From assembly GCF_902702935.1 (NCBI RefSeq), contig NZ_LR738855.1, positions 2,170,001-2,234,000 on the forward strand: a stretch of DNA of 64,000 nucleotides. The letters are read 5' to 3'. This DNA is from Corynebacterium rouxii (GTDB lineage Bacteria; Actinomycetota; Actinomycetes; Mycobacteriales; Mycobacteriaceae). The notes beneath the pieces were generated by a model that was not told the DNA's origin, searched no databases, and saw only the letters and a program-made list of their open reading frames with translations. Positions 10,088 to 18,491 of the stretch are shown here, piece after piece (the first letter of the stretch is position 1; the number at the start of each line of letters is the position of its first letter). The position numbers and the translations under genes are program-made.

Positions 10088-10981
10088 TCAAGGTGAACAG
10101 AAAGTTACACGGAGATCGCCTGCGCCCGTTTTGTGACTACAGACACATTCCGTTGTGCTACTCGCGCCCGCAGCCAACCCCGCAGGGTTAATCCCACACC
10201 GACCACAATCGCGAGCAATGCCCCCCCACCACGGCCCCGGCAAGTTGACTGCCACGATGGTGGTTCCTACGAGCCCGCCGAGGGCGATGGGGTTGAGCCG
10301 AGAGATCAGCCATGCAGCGACTGGGCTGGTAATAACTCCGCCGATGAGCAGGGCTATAACGGCGAAGATGTGTTCATGCAGCTGTGGCCACAGTCCGATG
10401 ACGAAGCCGGTAGAGGCCGCCATGGCCACCAAGAATTCGGCGGTGTTCACGGTGCCTACTACACGCCGTGGGGATTGCCTGCCCATGGAGAGCAAGGTGG
10501 AGGTGGTTACTGGCCCCCAACCGCCGCCCCCTGTGGAGTCGACAAGCCCGCCGACGGCGCCGAGTCCGATGAGAAACCATGGCGAGTAGGCGCGGATGCG
10601 GATTTCGCGGGCGATGCGTCCTCGGGAGAATCGCCAGACGAGGTTGGCGCCGACGAGGCACAAGATGGTCGCGGTAACGGGGGCTGCCGATTCGAGGGAA
10701 AGTCGTGAAAGGAGCGTGGCTCCGGTAAATGCGGCGATGGCACCCGGCGCGCCAAGTAGTGCGACTACTTTCCAGTCCACGTTTCCGAATTTCCAGTGGC
10801 TGAGTCCGGAGGCCAGGGTGGTGCCGACTTCGGCGACGTGGACGACGCCGGATGCTTGGGCGGGGCCTAGCCCTGCGCAGAGCATGATGGTGGTGGAGGT
10901 GATGCCGAATCCCATGCCGAGGCCGCCGTCGACAAGTTGGGCGATGGCTCCGGCGAGCGCTATGAGCAGTAGTGCGGGCAT
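10088..10981 (-). CDS. cysZ: TauE/SafE-type membrane permease of the sulphate operon, frameshifted C-terminus
   Basis: The product is a hydrophobic protein of the sulphite exporter TauE/SafE family: GGLGMGFGITSTTIML, then VDSTGGGGWGPVTTSTLL and a third Gly-rich membrane repeat. It is the last gene of the operon and overlaps cysY by 22 bases. In Corynebacterium the corresponding permease is thought to import sulphate. The open frame ends in a polar, Cys-rich tail of about 40 residues that does not fit the family. The -1 frame after the G7 tract at 10221-10227 instead reads WWGALLAIVVGVGLTLRGWL, a normal last helix, and stops at 10105. I infer a one-base change in the tract: slippage, mutation or sequencing error. 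Confidence 0.85.
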   Translation of the reverse strand: MPALLLIALAGAIAQLVDGGLGMGFGITSTTIMLCAGLGPAQASGVVHVAEVGTTLASGLSHWKFGNVDWKVVALLGAPGAIAAFTGATLLSRLSLESAAPVTATILCLVGANLVWRFSRGRIAREIRIRAYSPWFLIGLGAVGGLVDSTGGGGWGPVTTSTLLSMGRQSPRRVVGTVNTAEFLVAMAASTGFVIGLWPQLHEHIFAVIALLIGGVITSPVAAWLISRLNPIALGGLVGTTIVAVNLPGPWWGGIARDCGRCGINPAGLAAGASSTTECVCSHKTGAGDLRVTFCSP

Positions 10982-11610
10982 GTTGCCTCCTGTGCGCGTT
11001 GGGCGACGATGGGTGCGAGGGCGATTCCAAGTGGTGGTGCTACGCGACCGCGGCAGGCGTTGTGCGCTTTGTCGAGGAGGAGTCCGTGGGTGACAAAGAG
11101 TGGTAAGACGTGTTCGCTAGGGTGGATGGGATCATTGCCGGTGGCGTAGACAACTCGGACCTTGCGGCGAGATAGTTCGCTGAGTTGGTAGGCAAGCGTA
11201 TCGACGCCCGCGTTGGCCGCAGAGTCGGATGATCCCACGGGGTATAAGGCGATGGGCGCGACCGCTGCAACGTGGCGGCTGATGTGGTTGTCGAGTAGTT
11301 TTGCGATGTCGCGACCGGTGCCCAGGGGGTTGGCTAGGGTGAGTTTCAGGGAGGTGATCGCACTGATGACGCGGGGGACGTCGATACGCGCGTGGTAGGC
11401 GGAGGTAAATAGCAGCGGTACCACGATGGCGTCGGCGTGCCGTGCGGCTAGTCGCGCGCACACGGTGCGTAGGTCGTCGGGGTGGAAGTCGAGGAACGCC
11501 GCTGCAGTTTCGGTGCCGGTGAGAAACGCCACCTTTCGCGCCAGCTCACGGATCACGTGTTCGGCGCCCGGGTGCCTCGACCCATGAGATAACACGATGA
11601 TGGCAGTCAT
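10960..11610 (-). CDS. cysY: Sirohydrochlorin chelatase-like protein (CbiX domain)
   Basis: Starting at ATG 11610 (MTAIIVLSHGSRHPGAEHVI) with an AGGAG site gives 216 residues. The LSHGSR motif carries the metal-binding/catalytic His of CbiX/SirB chelatases. A second half contains HVLPLFVTHGLLLDKAHN, the usual product-side motif. In sulphate operons this enzyme inserts Fe2+ into sirohydrochlorin to make sirohaem for the sulphite reductase CysI, which is encoded five genes upstream. The gene starts 13 bases after the cysN stop and overlaps cysZ. The role is well supported by family and context. Confidence 0.88.
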   Translation of the reverse strand: MTAIIVLSHGSRHPGAEHVIRELARKVAFLTGTETAAAFLDFHPDDLRTVCARLAARHADAIVVPLLFTSAYHARIDVPRVISAITSLKLTLANPLGTGRDIAKLLDNHISRHVAAVAPIALYPVGSSDSAANAGVDTLAYQLSELSRRKVRVVYATGNDPIHPSEHVLPLFVTHGLLLDKAHNACRGRVAPPLGIALAPIVAQRAQEATCPHYCS

Positions 11611-11623
11611 AGTTATCTCCTGA

Positions 11624-12823
11624 CTACTCCACGAGTCCAGCCGCAAGAGTATCGCCGTGAGCTGGGTCGATAATGAGGAAAGATCCCACTGCGCCGCGGA
11701 AGTTGTAAGGCTCTACTGGCAGGGGCTGCGCTAGTTCCACGCGGACGCGTTCGATCTGGTTCAGGGTTACATCGTGGTCAATGCGGCCGCGTACCACGGC
11801 AGTGCCGTAGCGAATGTTCACAACACTGTTGGCTCGTACTGCCGCCTCGCTGAGCCCCACCACCGTCGCTTCGAATGTGCGCTTGGATTCGGGGTGGTTG
11901 TGGTTAGTAATCAGGTCGCCGCGGACGAGGTCGATGTCGCGGTCGAGCACAAGGGTCACCGAGCTACCCGCCGGTGCGCTCTCAACTGGGCCATCGGGGG
12001 TATCGATCTGGGTGACGTGGGCGGCTATTCCAGAGGGTGTGTGCACGATCTCGCCTACTGTGAGGTTTCCCGTGGCGATGCGGCCAGCGTAGCCGCGGTA
12101 ATCGCTAGCGTGATCACGGATCACATATTGGATGGGAAACCGCAGGTTGGCGTCCTGTACCTTATTGTCGGACACGTCGATGGTTTCGAGGAGCTCGATG
12201 ACCGTGGGTCCCTCGTACCACGGTGTGTTTTCAGAAGGCACAGCAACGTTATCGCCTAGCAGCGCAGAGATCGGCACCACGTGGACATCGGAAATTCCAG
12301 CTGCCACGGCGGTATCCGTTACCTCAGCTTCAATGCCTCGGTATATGTCCTCGGAGTAGTCCACGAGGTCTACCTTGTTCACAGCAACGATCACTGTTGT
12401 AATTCCCAGCAGCCCTGCCACGGTGAGGTGCCGACGTGTTTGCTCGACCACCCCGTGGCGGACGTCGATAAGCACGACGACTACCTGGGACGTGGATACG
12501 CCGGTGACGGTGTTGCGGGTGTATTGCACATGCCCTGGGGTGTCCGCCAAGATGAATGCACGACGATCAGTAGCGAAGTAGCGATAGGCCACATCAATGG
12601 TGATGCCCTGTTCACGTTCGGCGCGTAGGCCGTCGACAAGCAAGGAGAGATCAAGGCCAACAAAACCACGATCCGCCGACGTTTTAGCTACCGACGCCAA
12701 CTGGTCCGCCAGCACGGACTTGGTGTCATGGAGCAGCCTGCCCACAAACGTGGATTTTCCATCGTCGACGGACCCCGCGGTGCACAAGCGGAGGGTTTCG
12801 CGAGCAGCGAGTGCAGTAGTCAT
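11624..12823 (-). CDS. cysN: Sulphate adenylyltransferase large subunit (GTPase)
   Basis: The 399-residue protein has the translational-GTPase core: P-loop AGSVDDGKS (residues 16-24), switch II DTPGHVQY near 94, NKVDLVDYS near 148, and the beta-barrel domains II and III to the end. With CysD it activates sulphate with ATP to adenosine 5'-phosphosulphate, driven by GTP hydrolysis. The ATG shares its A with the cysD TGA (TGATG), so the subunits are translationally coupled. There is no CysC (APS kinase) fusion, which agrees with direct APS reduction by the neighbouring CysH. Confidence 0.95.
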   Translation of the reverse strand: MTTALAARETLRLCTAGSVDDGKSTFVGRLLHDTKSVLADQLASVAKTSADRGFVGLDLSLLVDGLRAEREQGITIDVAYRYFATDRRAFILADTPGHVQYTRNTVTGVSTSQVVVVLIDVRHGVVEQTRRHLTVAGLLGITTVIVAVNKVDLVDYSEDIYRGIEAEVTDTAVAAGISDVHVVPISALLGDNVAVPSENTPWYEGPTVIELLETIDVSDNKVQDANLRFPIQYVIRDHASDYRGYAGRIATGNLTVGEIVHTPSGIAAHVTQIDTPDGPVESAPAGSSVTLVLDRDIDLVRGDLITNHNHPESKRTFEATVVGLSEAAVRANSVVNIRYGTAVVRGRIDHDVTLNQIERVRVELAQPLPVEPYNFRGAVGSFLIIDPAHGDTLAAGLVE

Positions 12824-13719
12824 CAGAAATAGCCTTCCTTCTTGCGATCTTCCATTGCCGATTCCGTTAATTTGTCATCCGCACGAGTAGCCCCGCGCTC
12901 GGTCACGGTGGATACCGCGATCTCTGCGATCACCTCATCCACCGTGGTGGCATGCGAATCCACCGCACCCGTGCAGGACATATCCCCCACCGTCCGATAG
13001 CGCACCCACCTGCGCTCTAGCTCCTCGGATCCCTGCGGACCACCCCACGGCCCTGGCGTCAACCACATACCGTCGCGCTGGAATACCTCACGCTCATGAG
13101 CAAAGTAGATCGGTGGCAGCTCGATCTCGCGCGCGCCGATGTACTCCCAGATGTCCGCCTCGGTCCAGTTAGAGATCGGAAATACCCGAATGTTCTCGCC
13201 AGGGCCGTGGCCGGCGTTGTAGAGATTCCACAGCTCAGGGCGTTGTCGACGCGGATCCCAGCCGCCGAAGGAGTCGCGCACTGAGAACACGCGCTCTTTC
13301 GCGCGGGCGCGCTCTTCGTCGCGGCGGGCCCCACCGAGAACAGCGTCGTAGCCTTGCTCGGCGATGGTTTCTACCAAGGGCACGGTTTGTAGGGGGTTGC
13401 GGGTGCCGTCGGCACGCTCGCTGAGCCTGCCAGAATCAATCCAGTCCTGCACGTGTGCTACCCGCAGGCGTGCGCCGGTGCGCTTGACTAGATCGTCACG
13501 GAAGTGAATAACCTCGGGGAAATTGTGGCCAGTATCGATGTGCAGCAGTTCAAAAGGGATGTGTGCAGGTGCGAAGGCACGTCTGGCCAGTTCAAAGACC
13601 ACGACGGAGTCTTTGCCACCGGAGAACAACAATGCCACGTTGTCACACTGACCGGCGGCTTCGCGCAGAATATATATCGACTCGTTTTCTAGGTCGCGTA
13701 GGTGTGGAGAAAGAGTCAT
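12823..13719 (-). CDS. cysD: Sulphate adenylyltransferase small subunit
   Basis: A 298-residue PP-loop ATP pyrophosphatase of the CysD family. Landmarks are LLFSGGKDSVVVFELA near residue 30, HIDTGHNFPEVIHFRD near 66, GGARRDEERARAKER near 130 and FPISNWTEADIWEYI near 180. The chain ends DRKKEGYF, the usual CysD terminus. It catalyses the adenylyl transfer step of APS synthesis in complex with CysN. The start lies 22 bases after the cysH stop. Confidence 0.96.
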   Translation of the reverse strand: MTLSPHLRDLENESIYILREAAGQCDNVALLFSGGKDSVVVFELARRAFAPAHIPFELLHIDTGHNFPEVIHFRDDLVKRTGARLRVAHVQDWIDSGRLSERADGTRNPLQTVPLVETIAEQGYDAVLGGARRDEERARAKERVFSVRDSFGGWDPRRQRPELWNLYNAGHGPGENIRVFPISNWTEADIWEYIGAREIELPPIYFAHEREVFQRDGMWLTPGPWGGPQGSEELERRWVRYRTVGDMSCTGAVDSHATTVDEVIAEIAVSTVTERGATRADDKLTESAMEDRKKEGYF

Positions 13720-13741
13720 GAGAGTCCTTGAGTTGTTGTGG

Positions 13742-14503
13742 TTAGGTGTGCAATCCGCATTCAGTTTTGGTTTGTCCGGCCCAGCGTCCTGAGCGCGGTC
13801 CTGACCCGCGTTCGACGGGAAGTGTGCAGGTGGCGCAGCCTATCGACGGATACCCCTGGCGGGTCAGCGGATGCACAATAAGATCATTGCGCGCAATAAA
13901 ATCTTCGGTATCTTCTAGAGTCCACGTGACCAGCGGGGAAATCTTGAGCCTGCCAGCCTGATCTAGGCTTATGCTCGGCGCAGCGACCCTCGTGGGCCCG
14001 TCGGCACGGCGCAGCCCCGTCACCCAAGCGTCGTAATCCCCCAAGGCGACAGCAAGGGGTTCGACTTTGCGCATTCGGCAACATGCCATCGCATCCCTGC
14101 GATACAGCTGCGGGCCATAAATGCGATCTTGTTCCTCCTTGGACAACACCGCCCGCGCGGTGACTAACCGGTTGGGGTAGCGCTTTTCTACTTGACGCGC
14201 CACCTCAAGGGTTTCGGCAAAGTGATATTCGGTATCAAGGAATACAAAGTCCGCGTTGGGGACATGCTGTGCCGCAAGTTCTGCCAACACAGTGTTTTCC
14301 ATGCTCAAGGTGACCGCGAGCCTGCCGGCATAGCGGGCCGCCCACTGCAGGATGGTGGCCGCGTCGGCATCGTAGAGCTTGTCGGCCCAGGAATCGACAA
14401 GCTGCTTGTTACGTTCTTTGCGTTCCTCGTCGAGTTCACTGGCTTCAAACGCAGGGCTGATTTCGGGGTTACGGTAATTCAGAGCAAGGAGGTCGGTTTT
14501 CAT
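13742..14503 (-). CDS. cysH: APS reductase (assimilatory, iron-sulphur type)
   Basis: The 253-residue protein begins at ATG 14503, which overlaps the cysX TGA; a GTG one codon earlier is also open. It is a PAPS/APS reductase-fold enzyme with SMENTVLAELAAQ and FLDTEYHFAETL. The pairs CCRMRKVEP near residue 138 and CATC near 223 bind a [4Fe-4S] cluster and mark the APS-using class. The C-terminal ECGLH carries the catalytic Cys that forms the thiosulphonate. It reduces APS to sulphite, the CysI substrate, using thioredoxin. The absence of an APS kinase gene nearby agrees. Confidence 0.95.
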   Translation of the reverse strand: MKTDLLALNYRNPEISPAFEASELDEERKERNKQLVDSWADKLYDADAATILQWAARYAGRLAVTLSMENTVLAELAAQHVPNADFVFLDTEYHFAETLEVARQVEKRYPNRLVTARAVLSKEEQDRIYGPQLYRRDAMACCRMRKVEPLAVALGDYDAWVTGLRRADGPTRVAAPSISLDQAGRLKISPLVTWTLEDTEDFIARNDLIVHPLTRQGYPSIGCATCTLPVERGSGPRSGRWAGQTKTECGLHT

Positions 14504-14748
14504 CACGCAGGCTGCCTATTCTTGTGGCGGTTTAGGGATCGGCGCAGCGCTTCAGAGGTAGACACCGCTGCCGCTGGACGATGTTCGGGATCATCTTGAC
14601 CATGGAACATCACGGAAAACACACGCCGGCAATCGGCGCAGGCCCACGCGAATTCCGTTTCGATGTCTGGGAACAAGACCGTGCTAGCGCAGTACGGGCA
14701 GTGCTGCGGATGGTTGCGGTTCGGGTTAGGTTTTCTTCTCAAGCTCAT
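14503..14748 (-). CDS. cysX: Small zinc-ribbon-like protein of the sulphate operon
   Basis: The 81-residue protein starts at the ATG inside the cysI stop (ATGA overlap) and ends in the cysH start. An upstream in-frame extension would be out of phase with the coupling and is rejected. Its core CPYC...CADC forms two CxxC knuckles about 20 residues apart, a likely zinc or Fe-S binding ribbon. The N-terminus is very basic (MSLRRKPNPNRNH). The corresponding small gene in the C. glutamicum operon is called cysX and has been proposed to feed electrons to CysI. The four-Cys layout is equally consistent with a structural zinc site, so the function stays open. Confidence 0.8.
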   Translation of the reverse strand: MSLRRKPNPNRNHPQHCPYCASTVLFPDIETEFAWACADCRRVFSVMFHGQDDPEHRPAAAVSTSEALRRSLNRHKNRQPA

Positions 14749-16430
14749 TGCAGATCCTCCTCGTCGGCGCGCAGCACCCACTGACCGAAGAGTTCACCGT
14801 GGTTACGCTGCTGCTTGTATTTGCTAACAACGCGCACCACGTAGTCACCTAGTTCCGCGGAGGTCACTTTGTGGCCGCGGAGTTTGCGACCCCACCGCGC
14901 GTCGAGACCCAGCGCCCCGCCGAGGTGCACTTGGAATCCTTCGACGCGGTTGCCGTCATCATCCACCACGGTTTGGCCTTTCAAACCAATGTCGGCCACT
15001 TGGGTTCTGGCGCAGGAGTTCGGGCAACCATTCAGACTGATGGTCAAGGGCACGTCGAGATCCCCAAGGCGGTTTTCCAGATCATCGACTAATTCAATTG
15101 CACGCGATTTAGTTGTCACATGGGCCAGCTTGCAAAACTCCAGCCCCGTGCACGACACAATCCCCCGCCGAAACTCACTCGGGGCGGAATACAGCCCTAC
15201 CTCGTCTAATGCTTGAGAAAGCGCCGCAAGATCGTGGCGTTCCACGTCCAAAAAGAGCAGCTCTTTCGCAGGAGTGGTACGGATCCTGGTCACCCCAAAG
15301 CGCTCAGCGGCATCCGCAATGGCAATCAGTTGCTCGCCGGTAGCATGCCCAACGGTGGGTTTTACACCTAGGTAAAACCGCCCATCCTTTTGCGGATGAA
15401 TACCGATATGGTCCCGAGATCCTTGGGTAATTGGAGTGTGGGGGCCGTCGATAAGCGGCTTGTCAAGATACTCCGATTCCAGTACATCACGGAATTTCTT
15501 CACACCCCATTGCGCCACCAAAAACTTCAACCGCGCCCTATTGCGCAGGCGCCGGAAACCATAATCACGAAACAGCTTGGCGACGCCCACCCACACCTCC
15601 GGGACGCGCTCGAGGGGAACCCATGCGCCCAGCGACTGGGCCAACATCGGATTCGTGGACAACCCACCGCCCACGAACACCTCAAAGCCAGGACCATACT
15701 CCGGATGAACTGAGCCAATAAACGCCACATCTTGGATCTCGTGGGTAACGTCTTGACGCGCATGTCCGCTAATCGCCGACTTAAACTTGCGCGGCAAATT
15801 GTGCAGCTCCTCATCCATGAGGTGCTCGTTAACGAGCTTGTCGATCGCAGGAGTGCCATCAATAATCTCCTCCGCCGCGATACCCGCAACCGGCGAACCA
15901 AGAATCACACGTGGCACATCCCCACAGCCCATCAAGGTGCTTAACCCATGAGCCTCCAGCTTCTCCCAGATAGTCGGCACATCCTCGATGCGGATCCAGT
16001 GCAACTGAATATTTTGACGATCCGTAAAGTCCGCGGTACTACGGGCATAATCTCGCGAGATCTCCCCCACCACGCGCAGCTGTTGCGGAGTGACGCGCCC
16101 ACCATCAAAGCGCACCCGCATCATGAAGTACTGGTCTTGTAGCTCAGAGTTATCTAATTGGCCGGTTAGCTCGCCGCCAAGATCTTGACGACGCTGCGTA
16201 TATAACCCCAACCACTTAAACCGCGGGGCTAAATCCTCAGCCGGGATCGAGGAGAATCCCTCGCGCGAGTAAATATCAATAACTCGCTGTTTCGCCGACA
16301 GTCCCGAATCTTCTTGCTTTATCTTCTCATCAGCATTGAGGGGATCACGGCCGTCTACCTTCCACTGCCCCTCGGGTTTTGGCGTACGAACTCGCCGCCT
16401 TGTCTGGTTTCCTACCGTAGCCGTAGTCAT
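14745..16430 (-). CDS. cysI: Ferredoxin-dependent sulphite reductase
   Basis: The 561-residue protein is a single-chain nitrite/sulphite reductase with duplicated ferredoxin-like halves (FTDRQNIQLHWIRIEDVP near residue 135). The sirohaem/[4Fe-4S] ligands are in CTGLEFCKLA (CxxxxxC, near 425) and NGCPNSCAR (CxxxC, near 470). It reduces sulphite to sulphide with six electrons. No flavoprotein CysJ is present, and the length fits the ferredoxin-using actinobacterial type. It is the first gene of the seven-gene operon; the divergent fprA that could have supplied electrons is now a pseudogene. A McbR-like site lies 49 bases upstream. Confidence 0.95.
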   Translation of the reverse strand: MTTATVGNQTRRRVRTPKPEGQWKVDGRDPLNADEKIKQEDSGLSAKQRVIDIYSREGFSSIPAEDLAPRFKWLGLYTQRRQDLGGELTGQLDNSELQDQYFMMRVRFDGGRVTPQQLRVVGEISRDYARSTADFTDRQNIQLHWIRIEDVPTIWEKLEAHGLSTLMGCGDVPRVILGSPVAGIAAEEIIDGTPAIDKLVNEHLMDEELHNLPRKFKSAISGHARQDVTHEIQDVAFIGSVHPEYGPGFEVFVGGGLSTNPMLAQSLGAWVPLERVPEVWVGVAKLFRDYGFRRLRNRARLKFLVAQWGVKKFRDVLESEYLDKPLIDGPHTPITQGSRDHIGIHPQKDGRFYLGVKPTVGHATGEQLIAIADAAERFGVTRIRTTPAKELLFLDVERHDLAALSQALDEVGLYSAPSEFRRGIVSCTGLEFCKLAHVTTKSRAIELVDDLENRLGDLDVPLTISLNGCPNSCARTQVADIGLKGQTVVDDDGNRVEGFQVHLGGALGLDARWGRKLRGHKVTSAELGDYVVRVVSKYKQQRNHGELFGQWVLRADEEDLQ

Positions 16431-16478
16431 GCTGTGAACCGTTCTGTCTGCTTATTGAATGTTTCACAACAACCTACG

Positions 16479-16496
16479 CATACCAATCGGTCTATG
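16479..16496. promoter_or_regulatory. McbR-like half-conserved operator upstream of cysI
   Basis: CATACCAATCGGTCTATG contains CATAC-N6-GTCTA, which has a perfect right arm and a 3/5 left arm against the reported McbR box TAGAC-N6-GTCTA. An almost identical CATACCAA-N3-GTCTA is found upstream of metE (51911-51929), another sulphur gene. Confidence 0.5.
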
Positions 16497-16669
16497 CAAT
16501 AGTTTTTAAAATATTACCTGTGCAATAAATTGCATGAAACTCCTTTAACATGGAGTTATATAAGTTTTACCTGCATGAATATATCTCTTCACATAAAAGA
16601 GATAGTGGCGCGTTCGCGGAATAAATGTGAATTTATTATTGCATGATTCGTTAGTTATAGATACCTTTA

Positions 16670-16685
16670 CAGACTAATCAGTCTG
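16670..16685. promoter_or_regulatory. Inverted repeat CAGAC-N6-GTCTG upstream of fprA pseudogene
   Basis: CAGACTAATCAGTCTG is a symmetric 16-bp repeat that differs from the McbR box TAGAC-N6-GTCTA only in the outermost pair. It lies 33 bases before the fprA start. The same element, with a different spacer, precedes the FprA-like gene at 30057. Confidence 0.6.
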
Positions 16686-16717
16686 TTTTTTATAGACCTA
16701 CGAGAGAATGGATTTTT

Positions 16718-17281
16718 ATGACTGAACCTTTGCGCGTCGCCGTCATCGGCTCCGGCCCCGCAGGCATCTACGCCTCCGACCTCCTCACCAAAAACAACCC
16801 CACCACCACCATCGACCTCTACGAACGCATGCCCGCCCCCTTCGGGCTCATCCGCTACGGCGTAGCACCAGACCACCCACGCAACAAAGGAATCAGGGCC
16901 TAGCCCCACATTATCTACAACGACGGTGGACACGTCACCACACAAGACGGCACCATCATCCCAGGGCTCTACACCACCGGATGGATCAAACGCGGACCCG
17001 TAGGACTAATCGGCAACACCAAATCCGACGCCAAAGAAACCACCGAAATGCTCATCAACGACTGGGAAACAGGACAACTCACCCCAGCCGAAAACCGCAA
17101 CCCCGACGCCATCCTCGACGTGTTAAAACAACGCGGCATCCCCATAACCACCTGGGACGGCTGGCACGCCCTTGACGCAGCAGAACGTGAACTAGGACAA
17201 GCCGAAGGACGCGAACGCAAAAAAATCGTCGAATGGAACGACATGCTCCACCACGCAGCGCTCGCGCCCCTTAATTTCTAG
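16718..17281 (+). pseudogene. fprA: Ferredoxin-NADP reductase FprA, internally deleted
   Basis: The first 61 codons encode the FAD-binding start of FprA (VAVIGSGPAGIYASDLL, then YERMPAPFGLIRYGVAPDHP). A TAG at 16901-16903 interrupts. The same frame then resumes with the C-terminal quarter: PGLYTTGWIKRGPVGLIGN, then TTWDGWHALDAAERELG to the stop at 17279-17281. Full FprA is about 450 residues, so roughly 270 central codons, including the NADP-binding core, are gone. It is divergent from cysI, where an intact enzyme would hand electrons via ferredoxin to sulphite reductase. The gene cannot make an active reductase. The first part could still yield a 61-residue peptide. Confidence 0.92.
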
Positions 17282-17285
17282 CTAA

Positions 17286-18491
17286 TTAGCGCCCCAGAAA
17301 CTTAGCGATTGCAGGCATGAAAAATGCCAACAGTCCGGCCAAGCCCAGTCCTGCGATGATCGCCAGAAAGATGTTCAACTTCTCCGGCGCCTTGGTGGCA
17401 GTCTCCTCCGGCGCCTTGGTGGCAGTCTCCTCCGGCGCCTTGGTGGCAGTCTCCTCCGGCGCCTTGGTGGCAGTCTCCTCCGGCGCCTTGGCAATCAAGC
17501 AGTCGGCTTCCTTCAAAGTTGCATAGACCTTGCCAGATTCTGCGTCGAGAAGCGCCTCTTGAGCCTGGGCAAGCTCTGCATCAATGTTGACGTAATTCTT
17601 AAGCTGCTGCTCACGAAGTGCGACCCGCTTCTCAGCCTCGCTCTTCGCTACCACAGCCGCGTCATAATCTTTCTTTGCCGCGACAACCTTCTTGGCAAAC
17701 TCCTCCTGAACCATAACGTCTACCTCATATGGCTCTTTTTGCTCCTTCCGGAACTCCACCTTCTGAGCTGCCTCATCACGAACCTTCTTCGCCGCTAGGA
17801 CTGACTCATCGGCAGCCTTGACGTTAGCCCCTGCCTCCGCGATGATCTCCTTCATAGCATCGTAGACAACTTTGTCGTGTTCATACTGTGCCAATGAGCT
17901 TTCCACGTGCGCAATTTGCTTGAGCTTTTCCTGGCGCTCGAAGTCGTTCCACACATCATCTTTGGTAGCTTGCAGTTCCTTCAGCTTCTGTTCATAATGC
18001 TCTGCAATCTGAGCATCAACTTCAAACAGTTTCTGCTGAGACTGACGCTGATCCAACTTTTCCTGCGCCAGCCGCTGGTTTTCCATCGCGGTTGCCACAG
18101 CCTTATCTGCCGAGGCAAGGTCCGCTTCCGCAAGTTCTAACAGCTCTTGGAAAGCATCGCGGATTTCCTTATCAGTTCGACGAGCGTCGACAGCACCTTG
18201 TACACGATCAAGCTCAGCCTTCTTTTCTGCAGCCTCAGCGGTTTTACCTTGAAGATCCTGCTGTGCTTCTGCCAACATTTCTGTATAAGTAGCTGCCACA
18301 ACCTTGTCACCTTCAGCACGCTTAACTGCCTTGGTAGCTGCGGACCAACGCTGCATGGCTTTCAAAGACTCGGGAGAATTGGTGCAGACGTCTGTGTTCT
18401 GCGTTGGGGCAGCTGTCACCACGGCGGTACCGGAAAAACCGACAGCTAACGCCGTTGCTGTGGACACGAATACAAGTTTAAATTTCGGCAT
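17286..18491 (-). CDS. Secreted coiled-coil surface protein with C-terminal membrane anchor
   Basis: From ATG 18491 (MPKFKLVFVSTATALAVGFSG) the product is 401 residues; an ATG five codons earlier lacks a ribosome site. A signal peptide ends near AAPTQ. Residues about 45-335 are charged heptad-rich helix (Ala/Glu/Lys/Gln), predicted as long coiled coil. Blocks such as LDQRQSQQKLFEVDAQIAEH recur in diverged form (FRKEQKEPYEVDVMVQEEF), so the rod is itself repetitive. Then come four to five copies of the octad KAPEETAT, and a C-terminal helix LAIIAGLGLAGLLAFFMP ending KFLGR. No LPxTG sorting signal is present. It is probably an anchored stalk; ligand unknown. A second protein with the same type of ending is at 63161. 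Confidence 0.8.
   Translation of the reverse strand: MPKFKLVFVSTATALAVGFSGTAVVTAAPTQNTDVCTNSPESLKAMQRWSAATKAVKRAEGDKVVAATYTEMLAEAQQDLQGKTAEAAEKKAELDRVQGAVDARRTDKEIRDAFQELLELAEADLASADKAVATAMENQRLAQEKLDQRQSQQKLFEVDAQIAEHYEQKLKELQATKDDVWNDFERQEKLKQIAHVESSLAQYEHDKVVYDAMKEIIAEAGANVKAADESVLAAKKVRDEAAQKVEFRKEQKEPYEVDVMVQEEFAKKVVAAKKDYDAAVVAKSEAEKRVALREQQLKNYVNIDAELAQAQEALLDAESGKVYATLKEADCLIAKAPEETATKAPEETATKAPEETATKAPEETATKAPEKLNIFLAIIAGLGLAGLLAFFMPAIAKFLGR
17386..17491 (-). repeat. 24-bp tandem repeat encoding KAPEETAT octads
   Basis: Four perfect copies of a 24-bp unit (17386-17409, 17410-17433, 17434-17457, 17458-17481) are followed by a 10-base partial copy. Identity at the DNA level, including third codon positions, points to recent expansion by slippage or recombination. 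Copy number probably varies between strains and changes stalk length by eight residues per unit. Confidence 0.95.

Noticed and set aside
10133..11093. Long plus-strand frames opposite cysZ and cysY
   Set aside because: They are antisense shadows; operon structure and motifs are on the minus strand.
17386..17491. Possible CRISPR array
   Set aside because: The 24-bp units are head-to-tail without spacers and in frame inside a surface protein gene; no cas genes are seen.
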